64,000 bases of DNA from NCBI RefSeq assembly GCF_002420705.1, contig NZ_DIIM01000021.1:69013-133012 (forward strand), given 5' to 3'. The notes under the pieces were generated by a model. It was not told the origin of the DNA and did no database searches. It was given only the letters and a program-made list of their open reading frames with translations. This DNA comes from Sphingobacterium sp. UBA5670 (lineage in GTDB: Bacteria; Bacteroidota; Bacteroidia; Sphingobacteriales; Sphingobacteriaceae). Made by a program: the position numbers and the translations under genes. This document shows, piece by piece, positions 36,867 through 45,539 of this stretch. Position 1 is the stretch's first letter. Every line of letters begins with the position of its first letter.

Positions 36867-37994
36867 TTATCTTAAAAACCGTTTGTACAGATATTTTCGT
36901 ACAGGCATATCATATAATCTCAGACAGCAATATGCAAGAACAATAATGCCGATCACAACAGCTGCGGCACCAGGTAAAGATTCTTCGAAACTCAGGTTTT
37001 CATTCTTGACCCAGGCATAATACAAATAAATAAATGGATAATGTACCATGTACAACGGATAAGATAGATCGCCTAAAAATTTACAAAGCCAATTTGTGAA
37101 GCCACTGCTCCCCTTTCCCGAAGCCCCTAAAACGACTAGTAACGGGAACACCAGCACGCAGCACAGGGTATCATATATACCGTTCATCCAAAGATGCTCG
37201 GCACCACCAATGCGAGGCATTGCCAAAACTGGAACAAGAATCAAACTACAAATCCAAAATGCGCCCTTGATTTGCAAAGATTTGAATATTCGCGATAGAA
37301 ATAAACCGGCCGTGAATGAAAATAAAAGACGAAGGGAGCCTGCTGTAAATTCAGTTCCTGTGAACGAAAATCCAGCACATATATCTCCCAAAGGTCCTAA
37401 TATAGCAAATACAGCCAATCCTAACCCAAATAAAATAACGAGTCCAGCCAATGCTTTAGTCGAGAATCTACGAATAATCAATGCATATAAGATATTGCCG
37501 ATGTATTCAAAAAACAAAGACCAGCTAGGTCCATTTAGCGGAAACATCTCCCCAAGTCCTCTCACTTCATGCCCGGGAAGTGCAGGAATTAACAAGGCAT
37601 TCAATAAGGTTGCAATTGCCAAGGAAGAAAATGTTACCTCAGTCACATCCCAAACAGAGCAACCCTGAAAATAGAACATGATTGCTCCTATAATAGCGCC
37701 CATAACAACCATCGGATGCAGACGTATTATCCTACGTTTAATAAACTCCTTTGTTGTCATTGTCTTCCAACGATCATCATAAGCATACCCCACAACAAAA
37801 CCTGAAAGCATAAAGAAAAAGTCAACCGCCAAATACCCATGATTAATACGCTGGTCCAAATGGCTTGTTGCAAAGGCTTCAAAAATGTGAAAGCATACGA
37901 CAGTAATAGCAGCTACGCCACGTAGCCCGTCAAGTACAGCATAATGTGGTTTGGTATCTGCATAAGTGGAAGTTGATATTTGAGTACCGGACAT
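36867..37994 (-). CDS. Acyltransferase family 3 membrane protein (OafA/YrhL type)
   Basis: This 375-residue inner-membrane protein has about ten hydrophobic helices. The N-terminal signature LDGLRGVAAITVVCFHIFEAF carries the catalytic-type His, and LAVDFFFMLSGFVVGYAY and KRRIIRLHPMVVMGAIIG complete the acyltransferase 3 pattern. Such enzymes acetylate or acylate cell-surface sugars. There is no SGNH domain, and no polysaccharide genes adjoin it, so the acceptor is unknown. It ends facing the DapB-like gene. Confidence 0.9.
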   Translation of the reverse strand: MSGTQISTSTYADTKPHYAVLDGLRGVAAITVVCFHIFEAFATSHLDQRINHGYLAVDFFFMLSGFVVGYAYDDRWKTMTTKEFIKRRIIRLHPMVVMGAIIGAIMFYFQGCSVWDVTEVTFSSLAIATLLNALLIPALPGHEVRGLGEMFPLNGPSWSLFFEYIGNILYALIIRRFSTKALAGLVILFGLGLAVFAILGPLGDICAGFSFTGTEFTAGSLRLLFSFTAGLFLSRIFKSLQIKGAFWICSLILVPVLAMPRIGGAEHLWMNGIYDTLCCVLVFPLLVVLGASGKGSSGFTNWLCKFLGDLSYPLYMVHYPFIYLYYAWVKNENLSFEESLPGAAAVVIGIIVLAYCCLRLYDMPVRKYLYKRFLR

Positions 37995-38099
37995 AAAAAT
38001 TGGACGATTTGATTGATTTTTTTACAAGGAAGTAAATATAAACAAATTCGTCCATGCAGCTTTGTAACAAGTTTGAATGTCACCAGTTTTCTGGATCAA

Positions 38100-38897
38100 T
38101 TAGTGGATAAGAGAAATATAATCCGGTAAATAAACCTGCTCTTTCCGCATATCTTCGATATATAACTTATTATAAATTTCTAAACGGATATCAGTAATGT
38201 CTGTGGCTGTCGGATTGTCGTTTTCCTCCTCTCCGAATGAAAATATCTGCTCTTCTCTTCTATTTTTTTTAATCAAAAAATAATAAAAATCTTTATTTTC
38301 CCAAGCTTTTATACTATTTCCCGCATCGTCTGGAAGTTTCAACGCTTTATAGTTTTTCTGTAGATAATTATAAAGATCTTGGAAATCAACTCTATTTTTT
38401 GAGGTCTTCATGGCATACAGGTAAGCAAATTCACCGTTTTTATCTTCCCCCATAGTCAATGCTGGGAAAGGCACATCATTTAGCATCGCTAGCGTATCCT
38501 TTTCTTCGTTATAGGAAACAGTTGAGTAACGATAACCAAAATCTTTGACCGGCTTCAGTTTTCTAGTTCCCCAACCTGCAGTAGATTCGATGTAAAATGG
38601 GGTGGGCAAGCTCCCTTCTGAATGAAAAATGGCCAGCGTATCCTTTTTAAACATAGCTGTTCCAAAGGCTTCTTTCAACTCCTTTTTATTCATTTTTTTT
38701 ACATCTGCGTGCAATAATTCTTTGCTTCGTTGTATTTTGGGCTCATAAAACTTGGACACATTAAATGTTTTATCCATTTTTTCAAGTATAACGTTATCCG
38801 GATTTTGCGACTGACAAGAATACAGAAGAATAGATAAAAGGACCGCATAGAATGCCTTTTGATTTAGAAAATGAAATGGTCTCATCGGAATTGTCAT
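38100..38897 (-). CDS. Hypothetical lipoprotein
   Basis: This 265-residue protein has a lipoprotein signal ending in LLSILLYSCQSQ (Cys near residue 28). The longer N terminus leaves two starts, 38897 or Met5 at 38885. The mature part is soluble, lysine-rich and mixed alpha/beta, with GSLPTPFYIESTAGWGTRKL and a C-terminal LEIYNKLYIEDMRKEQVYLPDYISL. No family was recognised. It is divergent from the transglutaminase gene with a 183-bp gap. Confidence 0.7.
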   Translation of the reverse strand: MTIPMRPFHFLNQKAFYAVLLSILLYSCQSQNPDNVILEKMDKTFNVSKFYEPKIQRSKELLHADVKKMNKKELKEAFGTAMFKKDTLAIFHSEGSLPTPFYIESTAGWGTRKLKPVKDFGYRYSTVSYNEEKDTLAMLNDVPFPALTMGEDKNGEFAYLYAMKTSKNRVDFQDLYNYLQKNYKALKLPDDAGNSIKAWENKDFYYFLIKKNRREEQIFSFGEEENDNPTATDITDIRLEIYNKLYIEDMRKEQVYLPDYISLIH

Positions 38898-38969
38898 TCA
38901 AACTATTTTTTGGGGTTACGATCTATACTTCGGTGTAAAGATCTTCAAACTAAATTAAATTTGTATTCA

Positions 38970-39003
38970 TTTGCAAATGAAATTGTGTTGGCCCCTACTT
39001 TTG
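38970..39003 (+). promoter_or_regulatory. Candidate promoter of the transglutaminase-like gene
   Basis: TTTG at 38970-38973 and TACTTTTG at 38996-39003 fit the -33/-7 elements of Bacteroidota promoters with a slightly long 22-bp spacer. The start codon is about 77 nt downstream of the -7 box. Confidence 0.4.
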
Positions 39004-39080
39004 CATATAAAAATCAATTTATCTAAGTTTGAAACAAAATCTAATAATTTATATAAATCCAGAATAAGCAAGCTTATATT

Positions 39081-40280
39081 ATGTTCAAAAAAGTATCATC
39101 TTTAGTTGCCTGCTGTTTATTTACAGCCATTTTCCTCAAAGCAATAGCGCAAGATTTCAAGCTTTCCTCTTTACCAAACCAGTATCAAATGCCGGTCGAA
39201 AAAGCACTAAATGCAGCTGGTACAAATCGTAGCGAATTGGAAAAAGTACTACGGGAAATCCCTAAAGAAATGCGTGAAGGCGCAGCTTTTCTCATTGCAT
39301 ATATGCCTAAGAACGATTTAACGACCATCAAAAGTGAGCTTCTTATCCGTAATATCAAAAAGGCTTACCAGGCAAGATCAACGTTTTCCTGGGCAAAGGA
39401 GATTCCAGATTCCATTTTTCTAAATGAAGTATTGCCCTACCGCGTGTTTTCTGAGGATCTTGATGACTGGCGCAGTGATTTCTACGATCGTTTTTCGAAA
39501 TATGTAGCGGACAGTAAAACAATAAAAGGTGCAATAACAGCCATCAATAAGAATATCAGAGATGAAGTCAAAGTGGATTACAATACTCAGCGAAAAAAAG
39601 CAGATCAAAATCCAGCTGAATCAATGAGTCAAGGGATGGCCTCTTGTACTGGATTATCGATTTTACTCATTGACGCATTGCGATCAGTAGGTATTCCGGC
39701 AAGGATCGCAGGTACACCAAATTGGCATGACAATCGTGGTAACCACAGCTGGGTGGAAGTATGGATCAATGGAAAATGGTATTTTACAGAATATTATCCA
39801 GACAAAGATCTAAACTACAGCTGGTTTTTGGCAGATGCGGGAAAAGCAGATCCAAATAGCCGAGAACACGCTATTTATGCAGCTTCTTATAAACCAGCTG
39901 CTACTTCATTCCCTGCGTGGAGTGAAACTGAGGTTTATGCAGATAATGTCTCGCAACGCTACATAGATCTATTCAATCAGCAATATAACCAACAATTGAA
40001 TGATAAATCATACACTCGTTTGAACGTTACCATGTATCTCAGCAAGGATCAATGCCAACCTGAAGGCAGAACAAAATGTAATGTAGATATCTTCCAGGGA
40101 AATGATCAAATCGGCGGTGGTTCTACGGCAACAAAACTCCAGGATGCGAATGATCATTTAACATTTATTGTGAAAAAAAATCAGTCTTATACATTGAGAT
40201 ACAGCAATAAAAACGGACCCACAGAAAAACAAGTAAGTGTAAAAGATGAGCCCACAAATGTGATATTATATTACAACTAG
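39081..40280 (+). CDS. Secreted transglutaminase-like domain protein
   Basis: This 399-residue exported protein has a signal peptide ending around residue 24 (LKAIAQ). The transglutaminase-core triad is visible: C189 in MASCTGLSILLIDAL, H222 in NHSWVEVWINGKWYF, and an acidic partner in EYYPDKDLNYSW. The last 90 residues form a beta-rich, probably carbohydrate- or wall-associated domain (TRLNVTMYLSKDQCQPEGRTK and following). Bacterial members are usually cysteine proteases or amidases rather than cross-linking enzymes. It is followed after 48 bp by a DUF1569 gene on the same strand. Confidence 0.85.
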   Translation: MFKKVSSLVACCLFTAIFLKAIAQDFKLSSLPNQYQMPVEKALNAAGTNRSELEKVLREIPKEMREGAAFLIAYMPKNDLTTIKSELLIRNIKKAYQARSTFSWAKEIPDSIFLNEVLPYRVFSEDLDDWRSDFYDRFSKYVADSKTIKGAITAINKNIRDEVKVDYNTQRKKADQNPAESMSQGMASCTGLSILLIDALRSVGIPARIAGTPNWHDNRGNHSWVEVWINGKWYFTEYYPDKDLNYSWFLADAGKADPNSREHAIYAASYKPAATSFPAWSETEVYADNVSQRYIDLFNQQYNQQLNDKSYTRLNVTMYLSKDQCQPEGRTKCNVDIFQGNDQIGGGSTATKLQDANDHLTFIVKKNQSYTLRYSNKNGPTEKQVSVKDEPTNVILYYN

Positions 40281-40328
40281 TCGACAATCTAGACCCAAAA
40301 AATTAAAAAACCAATTAACAGCTAAATA

Positions 40329-40781
40329 ATGAAAAATATTTTCGACAAAACAGTGAGTGATGAAGTGATAACACGGATTCAAAATCTTAATCCAGACAGC
40401 AGGGCCCAATGGGGTAAAATGACTGTCGATCAAATGCTGGCTCACTGCAATGTGACCTATGAATTAATCTATGATGATAAGCATCCTAAACCAACTGGAT
40501 TAAAGAAACTGCTGCTAAAATGGTTTGTAAAAAATCTGGTTGTGAGCGAAAAACCTTATAAGAGAAATAATCCTACTGCTACCGAGTTTCTGGTAACATC
40601 AAGACGGGATTTTGAACTCGAACAAGGCAGATTGATAGCTTATATTCAAAAAACCCTGGAATTGGGCGAAAACTATTTTGATGGAAAGGAGTCTCATTCA
40701 TTTGGAAGGCTCAAAAGCTGGGAATGGAACAACATGTTTTATAAACACCTCGATCATCATTTGACGCAATTTGCTGTATAG
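40329..40781 (+). CDS. DUF1569 (DinB-like) protein
   Basis: This 150-residue cytoplasmic protein belongs to the DUF1569/DinB-like helical bundle group. WGKMTVDQMLAHCNVTYELIYDD carries the first metal-type His, and SHSFGRLKSWEWNNMFYKHLDHHLTQF has the usual HxxHHxxQF end. DinB-like proteins bind a divalent metal; some are thiol transferases, but no function is assigned here. It lies 48 bp after the transglutaminase gene and is followed by a strong terminator. Confidence 0.85.
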   Translation: MKNIFDKTVSDEVITRIQNLNPDSRAQWGKMTVDQMLAHCNVTYELIYDDKHPKPTGLKKLLLKWFVKNLVVSEKPYKRNNPTATEFLVTSRRDFELEQGRLIAYIQKTLELGENYFDGKESHSFGRLKSWEWNNMFYKHLDHHLTQFAV

Positions 40782-40801
40782 TTAGTCAATCTAAGCTATC
40801 A

Positions 40802-40842
40802 AAATGGATCGCAAGGAACAGAAATACCCTTGCGATCCATTT
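40802..40842. terminator. Bidirectional terminator between DUF1569 and GNAT genes
   Basis: aaatggatcgcaagg (40802-40816) and ccttgcgatccattt (40828-40842) are perfectly complementary over 15 bp with an 11-nt loop, between two convergent stops. A and T residues flank the stem on both sides. Confidence 0.8.
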
Positions 40843-40846
40843 AAAA

Positions 40847-41293
40847 TTATCTCCACCAATGGTAATAATTATGCATGCCGTCGTATTCAAACCCACATCT
40901 TGGATAAAGGGCATTACCTATAGCATTTATTTTCTCCGTTTCAAGCATCAGACCGCAGGCCTCGGTCTCTTCGCACCATAGTTTGCTGCGATCGATAAGT
41001 CGGACCGATAGCCCTCTGCTTCGGTGATCGGTGTGAACAAAAAGATCACTCAATAACCATTGCCGCTGCAATTTAGTGTAATGAAATAATTTATAAAGCT
41101 GAACAAAGCCAACAGCCTGTTCCCCCAGAGTAGCTAAAAAAATTTCTGATTCGCCATGTAGAAACCGTTCCTTCAAAAATTCCTTCGCCTTTTCGAGATC
41201 CGATTCCTGTCTGTAAAAAATTCGATAAAGATTGAATAGCGCAGCTGTTTGATCCAGGTCCTCAAGACTTGCTTTTCTAATGTTGTAATTCAT
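40847..41293 (-). CDS. GNAT-family N-acetyltransferase
   Basis: This 148-residue cytoplasmic protein has the GNAT fold. The strand-4/acetyl-CoA region is QWLLSDLFVHTDHRSRGLSVRLIDR (R/Q-x-x-G-x-A-type loop, here RSRGLS). A C-terminal CGLMLETEKINAIGNALYPRCGFEYDGMHNYYHW segment is typical. The acceptor is unknown. It is monocistronic; the upstream 223 bp hold nothing recognisable. Confidence 0.88.
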   Translation of the reverse strand: MNYNIRKASLEDLDQTAALFNLYRIFYRQESDLEKAKEFLKERFLHGESEIFLATLGEQAVGFVQLYKLFHYTKLQRQWLLSDLFVHTDHRSRGLSVRLIDRSKLWCEETEACGLMLETEKINAIGNALYPRCGFEYDGMHNYYHWWR

Positions 41294-41540
41294 CTTATTA
41301 AATATTTTGATTTATATCGCAAATGTATCCCAACTTCTTCTCATCGGTCTCATCCAGATTAAAGATGCGGCGTAGTCCAGTCTCCTGCAATAGAGGTTTC
41401 TATGCGTTTCCATATAACAGACGCATAAAATTCGAAAACAACATTCATCTCGTTAAAACAATCGTTCTCGAATTATAAATCCTTTAATACGAATTGTAAG
41501 TCTGGTCTAGTATCAATTGTATCTTGCGCTATCTTTAGGA

Positions 41541-42085
41541 ATGAAAAGAAGAAAATCTGTAGCCAAAGGCAGTCAAATCTGTATCAACTATTATTTACCA
41601 AATTGGCGATCCATTATCATTGGTATCATTCTGATTATAATGGGAGGCTCGACATTTTTCATTGGCTATGATCCACATGATTCATTTAATGAGAATTTCA
41701 GCGCCATGACACTTGACTTTAGGGATGTATTTCGCTTTTTAATCTCTTTATTTATGTTACTGCTTCGCTTAGCTTTTATTATCGGGGGCTTCCTTCTTGT
41801 AAGAAGCAGCAAAAAGATCATCCGGGCCAGAACAGATAAAAAAGGATTGTATTTTAAACGGATTGAAAAAAAAATTGGAGTACGTGGGCTATGGCAGAGT
41901 TAGATCCACTGATATTTGTGCCTTATATACAGATCGTCAATATCCGCATTATTGAAAGTAATTGATATGGTCCAAGACTTGAGCTTGAAACAATTCAGGG
42001 TAAAGGAATATTGACAATGTTAAATGTGCTGAGTCGAAAAGAAAAAGAGCACATCTGTCAAACCGTAAGAGAGTTTGGTATTTAA
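41541..42085 (+). pseudogene. Frameshifted two-helix membrane protein gene
   Basis: The first part (41541-41903) encodes a basic N terminus, two hydrophobic helices (IIIGIILIIMGGSTFFIGY and RLAFIIGGFLLVRSS) and TDKKGLYFKRIEKK, then drifts to a stop. The continuation is in another frame: LDPLIFVPYIQIVNIRIIESN, a TGA (41963-41965), then YGPRLELETIQGKG and a tail to a TAA at 42083-42085. Joined, these give one membrane-anchored PH-like protein of about 180 residues, similar in plan to STM3941-type proteins. A run of nine A around 41866-41874 is the likely frameshift site. The TGA would be Trp if it were TGG. Confidence 0.6.
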
Positions 42086-42195
42086 TGAATTTTTACCATA
42101 CGCTTTCCTAACCTATTTTTAAAGAAGAAAGTTTACTAAAACCAGAAAGAATTGATTTCAGTAAACCTTCAATTTGTCTGTTTATGCCTATATTT

Positions 42196-42414
42196 TTAAT
42201 CAATTTTTTCACCTAGCAAATGATCGACATATTCTCTGATCTCTTGAGGCAACATAAGATAAACCGAAGTTTTCAGGTTTTCTCTGTTTGGTTCTCCATC
42301 GATGAAAATATTCTTAAATCCTTCATTGAGCCATTTCCCCTCATCATCGAGATAGCCACGATATTTACTATCTAAATTCTCAATAATATTATTGTTTCCC
42401 ATGTTTTCCGTCAT
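42196..42414 (-). CDS. Small hypothetical acidic protein
   Basis: This 72-residue soluble, acidic protein is not recognised. It has an N-terminal polar stretch (MTENMGNNNIIENLDSKYRGYL) and a C-terminal helix (MLPQEIREYVDHLLGEKID). It stands alone between a pseudogene and the YqaE-like gene, each on the other strand. Codon use and a coherent amphipathic C terminus make it plausible but not certain. Confidence 0.45.
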   Translation of the reverse strand: MTENMGNNNIIENLDSKYRGYLDDEGKWLNEGFKNIFIDGEPNRENLKTSVYLMLPQEIREYVDHLLGEKID

Positions 42415-42686
42415 TTATTCTATGTAAACTGCATCTAAAATATTCGACAGGGAAACATCAACATTGATGCCACTCCTAATTTAAATTTTAAAATTCATCT
42501 GCCTAATCTCATATTTTAAGTTTTCTTAACATTTACTTATCCCAGCAACCACCAAGCCATTAAACATTAAATACCAGAGCGTTATAATAAATAGTTTATT
42601 TTTTCCTAGTTCAATTATATATAGTTTTTACCAGCGAATGCTTTAATTTTGTATTTTAGTACATAATTCTAATAAACCGATTACTT

Positions 42687-42887
42687 ATGATATTAATAGC
42701 GGTCCTACTTCCTTGGCTATCATTTTTTTTACGCGGTAAGATTTTTAGTGGCTTTCTTTGTTTGATTCTCCAGATAACTATACTGGGTTGGATACCCGCA
42801 GCCATATGGGCCGTCGCATCCCGTGTTGATGGAAAAAATGAACAGCGTATACGTAAAATGGAACGTAATATGCGCAATTACCGATAA
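42687..42887 (+). CDS. YqaE/Pmp3-family membrane proteolipid
   Basis: This 66-residue protein has two hydrophobic helices with the family core LLPWLSFFLRGKIFSGFLCLILQITILGWIPAAIWAV split as two segments, followed by a charged tail. YqaE/Pmp3 proteins are small stress-related inner-membrane proteolipids whose role in bacteria is unclear. It stands alone on the plus strand and ends close to a convergent alpha/beta hydrolase gene. The 270-bp upstream gap (42415-42686) is very AT-rich, and no clear promoter was found. Confidence 0.85.
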   Translation: MILIAVLLPWLSFFLRGKIFSGFLCLILQITILGWIPAAIWAVASRVDGKNEQRIRKMERNMRNYR

Positions 42888-42921
42888 GCTTTTAAGTGCT
42901 TTTTCGTTCGATTGATGAGCA

Positions 42922-43707
42922 TTATTTAGATTCCAAAAATTGCTGTATTTCTTGCATTGTAAAATCAATCAGTTTGGTATTGACTTCACCATTAAAATCA
43001 GCCATCATATAATTTCCATGATTAGCAGGTAAAATAAGCAGTCTTGCATGAGGAATCTGCCGCTGCATATCGGCTAAATGGGTCGCCTTTACAACATCTT
43101 GATCCCCTCCTATCAGAAATACGGGGCAGGTCAAACTCTTTAAAGATTCTATGTCAAAATCTTCAAAGTTTATCATCCGTTGGCTGTCTTTTTCATACAT
43201 ATTTCTAAATTTCTCTGGATCCGGATTCAGTTTCATAAAATTCTCTTTGAGAAACGGCGGCATGTCCTGAATAGTTGAAGCTTCCATGCTTTCAAAAAAG
43301 CCATCCAAAAGTCCCTCTCTTTTCGTATTTCCTGATGCCGCAACTAGTTTTTCAACCTTATTGGGGTACATCGTCGCAAATTTCAAAACTGTTGTCGCAC
43401 CATTGCTAAAACCGAAAAATGAGGCTTTTCCAATAGAAAGAAAATCCAGAATGGCCAAAATATCCTTGGCATCTTGTTCAAAGCTTTCAGCCGAAGTCCT
43501 ATGCTCGGATCTTCCATGATTTTGCAGATCTATTAAAATCAATTGGTATCGGTCGTACAACCTTTTTACAGTCTCCTCAAAATCGGAAAAACCAGAAGAG
43601 CCACCACCATGAATCAATACTAAAGGCCTTCCAGTCCCAAATATTTCGTAATAAAGTTTTATTCCATTAGCCGGTGCATAGCCGCTTTTTGATTCTAACT
43701 CGCGCAT
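42922..43707 (-). CDS. Alpha/beta-fold hydrolase
   Basis: This 261-residue hydrolase has PLVLIHGGGSSGFSDFEETV at the oxyanion loop, the nucleophile Ser in FFGFSNGATTVLKFA (elbow GFSNG, about residue 105), an Asp in LIGGDQDVVKATH and a His in ILPANHGNYMM. The family covers esterases, haloperoxidase-like and C-C hydrolases, so the substrate cannot be told. It lies 41 bp downstream of an AHSA1-type gene on the same strand and may be co-transcribed with it. Confidence 0.88.
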   Translation of the reverse strand: MRELESKSGYAPANGIKLYYEIFGTGRPLVLIHGGGSSGFSDFEETVKRLYDRYQLILIDLQNHGRSEHRTSAESFEQDAKDILAILDFLSIGKASFFGFSNGATTVLKFATMYPNKVEKLVAASGNTKREGLLDGFFESMEASTIQDMPPFLKENFMKLNPDPEKFRNMYEKDSQRMINFEDFDIESLKSLTCPVFLIGGDQDVVKATHLADMQRQIPHARLLILPANHGNYMMADFNGEVNTKLIDFTMQEIQQFLESK

Positions 43708-43748
43708 AATTTATCATCTAAAGTCTTTCTGTCTGTAGCAACACGCCA

Positions 43749-44183
43749 CTAATACGTTTTGTTTTCCATAAATTTTTTAAAATTTAACAAGACTCCATCG
43801 GTAAAAGATTGCTGAAGTTCCACCGGAGTAAACGCATCAGGTTCGAAAGTTTCCCTGATAATCGTATTGTTATCAATCGCCTGAAACTCAACAATGCACT
43901 TTCTGCCGCCACTGGTGCTTTCAATATACTCCATTGGAATAATCTCATCGAATACACCCATATAATCAAACCCCTCCCGATTACCTATTTGTTCCATCCT
44001 AAAATTAAACATTCCACCTTCCCTAAAATCGATACTAACGGCTGGACAGTGCCAGTCGTCAAATGGGATATTCCATTGCATAATTGCATCGGAATCGTTC
44101 CAATATGTCCAGACATCGGTGAGCTGCTTTTCAACTAAAATAACCGAGACTAACTTTTCTACAGGCTGATCCTTGTGGTTCAT
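43749..44183 (-). CDS. SRPBCC/AHSA1-type protein
   Basis: This 144-residue protein has the START-like hydrophobic-pocket fold of AHSA1 proteins. VWTYWNDSDAIMQWNIPFDDWHCPAVSIDFREGGMF (in part) gives the W-W motif and the G-G turn. FQAIDNNTIIRETFEPDAFTPVELQQSFTDGVLLNFKKFME is the usual C-terminal strand and helix. The usual role is binding of lipids or hydrophobic ligands, or stress tolerance. It is 41 bp upstream of an alpha/beta hydrolase gene on the same strand. Confidence 0.85.
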   Translation of the reverse strand: MNHKDQPVEKLVSVILVEKQLTDVWTYWNDSDAIMQWNIPFDDWHCPAVSIDFREGGMFNFRMEQIGNREGFDYMGVFDEIIPMEYIESTSGGRKCIVEFQAIDNNTIIRETFEPDAFTPVELQQSFTDGVLLNFKKFMENKTY

Positions 44184-44487
44184 ATGATATTTAGATAAGG
44201 ATATTTTTGTATATCAACATTGGTTTAAAATCATATCCTCCAATATACAGAGATAAAAAAACCGGATTGAATTACACGACAATATTAATAAACTATAAAA
44301 TAACTCTACTTGTCCTATGACAATAATTAACGCCAGACCAACGATATTTTTCATTAGATAGAAAAACTTCTCCCACGACCCAAATTACAAGGATAAAAGT
44401 CGACCATAACCCGATTAGGAAAAACACCGCAAAAGACTATGGTATATTTATTGCATGCAAATCATGAACATATAAAAACCGATTCAA
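44184..44487. other. Intergenic region without recognisable features
   Basis: This 304-bp AT-rich gap separates divergent genes and must contain promoters for both. No clear TAnnTTTG box, repeat or small frame could be supported. Confidence 0.3.
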
Positions 44488-44934
44488 ATGAAAAAATTAG
44501 CATTTATAGTGATGAGTCTTTTTACTTTGACAGCTTGTAACAATGCTCCCAAGCACAACGAATCTGAGAAAGTAGCTGATCAAAGCAAGAAAGAGGAAAC
44601 ACCATCCATTGGAGGTAGCAAAGATGAGCATGGCTGTCTAGTTGCTGCGGGGCAGACCTGGAGCGAGATCAAGCAAGGATGTATCCAAGTTTTTAATGTT
44701 GGCCTACGCCTAAATCCGACAGAGAAAAAAGAAGGCGAAGCCGTCATTAGTGCTTTTGTTATTGTTAGCAATGATCAATCAAAACTTGAATTATTCTTAC
44801 CTGATAATAAAAATACAATTATCTTGGATAAGGTTGAAAATGATATTTACCGGAAGGATAGCTATAAATATGATGCTAAAAAATCAGCGCTTTACAAGAA
44901 TAATACGATCAAATATAAGGGAGACGTTGAGTAA
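44488..44934 (+). CDS. Hypothetical lipoprotein
   Basis: This 148-residue protein has a lipoprotein signal ending in SLFTLTACNN (Cys at about residue 17). A charged linker (ESEKVADQSKKEETPS) is followed by a soluble domain with SKDEHGCLVAAGQTWSEIKQGCIQVFNVG. That segment, with two Cys, is a recurrent pattern in small Bacteroidota lipoproteins of unknown function. It is monocistronic and ends at a bidirectional terminator. Confidence 0.78.
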   Translation: MKKLAFIVMSLFTLTACNNAPKHNESEKVADQSKKEETPSIGGSKDEHGCLVAAGQTWSEIKQGCIQVFNVGLRLNPTEKKEGEAVISAFVIVSNDQSKLELFLPDNKNTIILDKVENDIYRKDSYKYDAKKSALYKNNTIKYKGDVE

Positions 44935-44990
44935 TCAGAAGAGAAGATCTAGCATCAGTCATATTGAGTAACACAATCAATCGCTGAATG

Positions 44991-45041
44991 AAAAGATAGC
45001 TTTTCTAACTGAACAAAATTCGCTTAGAAGAGCTATCTTTT
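44991..45041. terminator. Bidirectional terminator between two lipoprotein genes
   Basis: aaaagatagct with agctatctttt and ttctaa with ttagaa pair as an interrupted stem from 44991 to 45041. It lies between convergent stop codons, and its distal arm touches the minus-strand stop. Confidence 0.7.
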
Positions 45042-45480
45042 ATTGCACTATTGGTACAATTTGCACTTCATATGGGCCCGAATAATGATTTCCTATCATG
45101 CGATTTTCGTTTACAGTAATATGATATTGGCCAATATCTTTAAATCTATAAGTGAGTTCCCGACCAAAGGGTCCATCGGCAGAACCATCGGGCAGAAAAA
45201 GCTGGCTAATCCTTACATTAGCAGTATCCTTGGGTGTTCTTAGTTTGATAAGTACCGAATCCGCCTGATGGACTGAAATAAAGATAGTGTCCGTTTTACC
45301 TGATACCATATTCATTTTTTTTAACCTACCACCACCAAAAAAGGTAATATTTGAAGGTATTTCCTGTACCTTCTGTTTAGATTCATTTGCATTTTGTTGA
45401 GATGGCCTCTGGGGCGATTGACATGCTCCAAAAATAAAAATTGCCAACAAATTCATTATCAATAACGGTAATTTATTCAT
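45040..45480 (-). CDS. Hypothetical lipoprotein
   Basis: This 146-residue protein has a lipoprotein signal ending in LLAIFIFGACQSPQ (Cys near residue 20). The mature part is beta-rich (TFFGGGRLKKMNMVSGKTDT, then GQYHITVNENRMIG and YEVQIVPIV), perhaps a small immunoglobulin-like or jelly-roll domain. No family was recognised. It is downstream of a DUF1266 gene by 59 bp on the same strand and may share its transcript. Confidence 0.7.
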   Translation of the reverse strand: MNKLPLLIMNLLAIFIFGACQSPQRPSQQNANESKQKVQEIPSNITFFGGGRLKKMNMVSGKTDTIFISVHQADSVLIKLRTPKDTANVRISQLFLPDGSADGPFGRELTYRFKDIGQYHITVNENRMIGNHYSGPYEVQIVPIVQ

Positions 45481-45539
45481 AACGTTTTATTTAGGATAAC
45501 AAAAGTAATTAGACTACAGTTTTAGCTACCTTTCAATTT

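Noticed and set aside
37096..37668. 190-codon plus-strand frame opposite the acyltransferase gene
   Set aside because: Antisense to conserved membrane helices of the acyltransferase; the translation is Pro/Asn-rich and lacks any motif.
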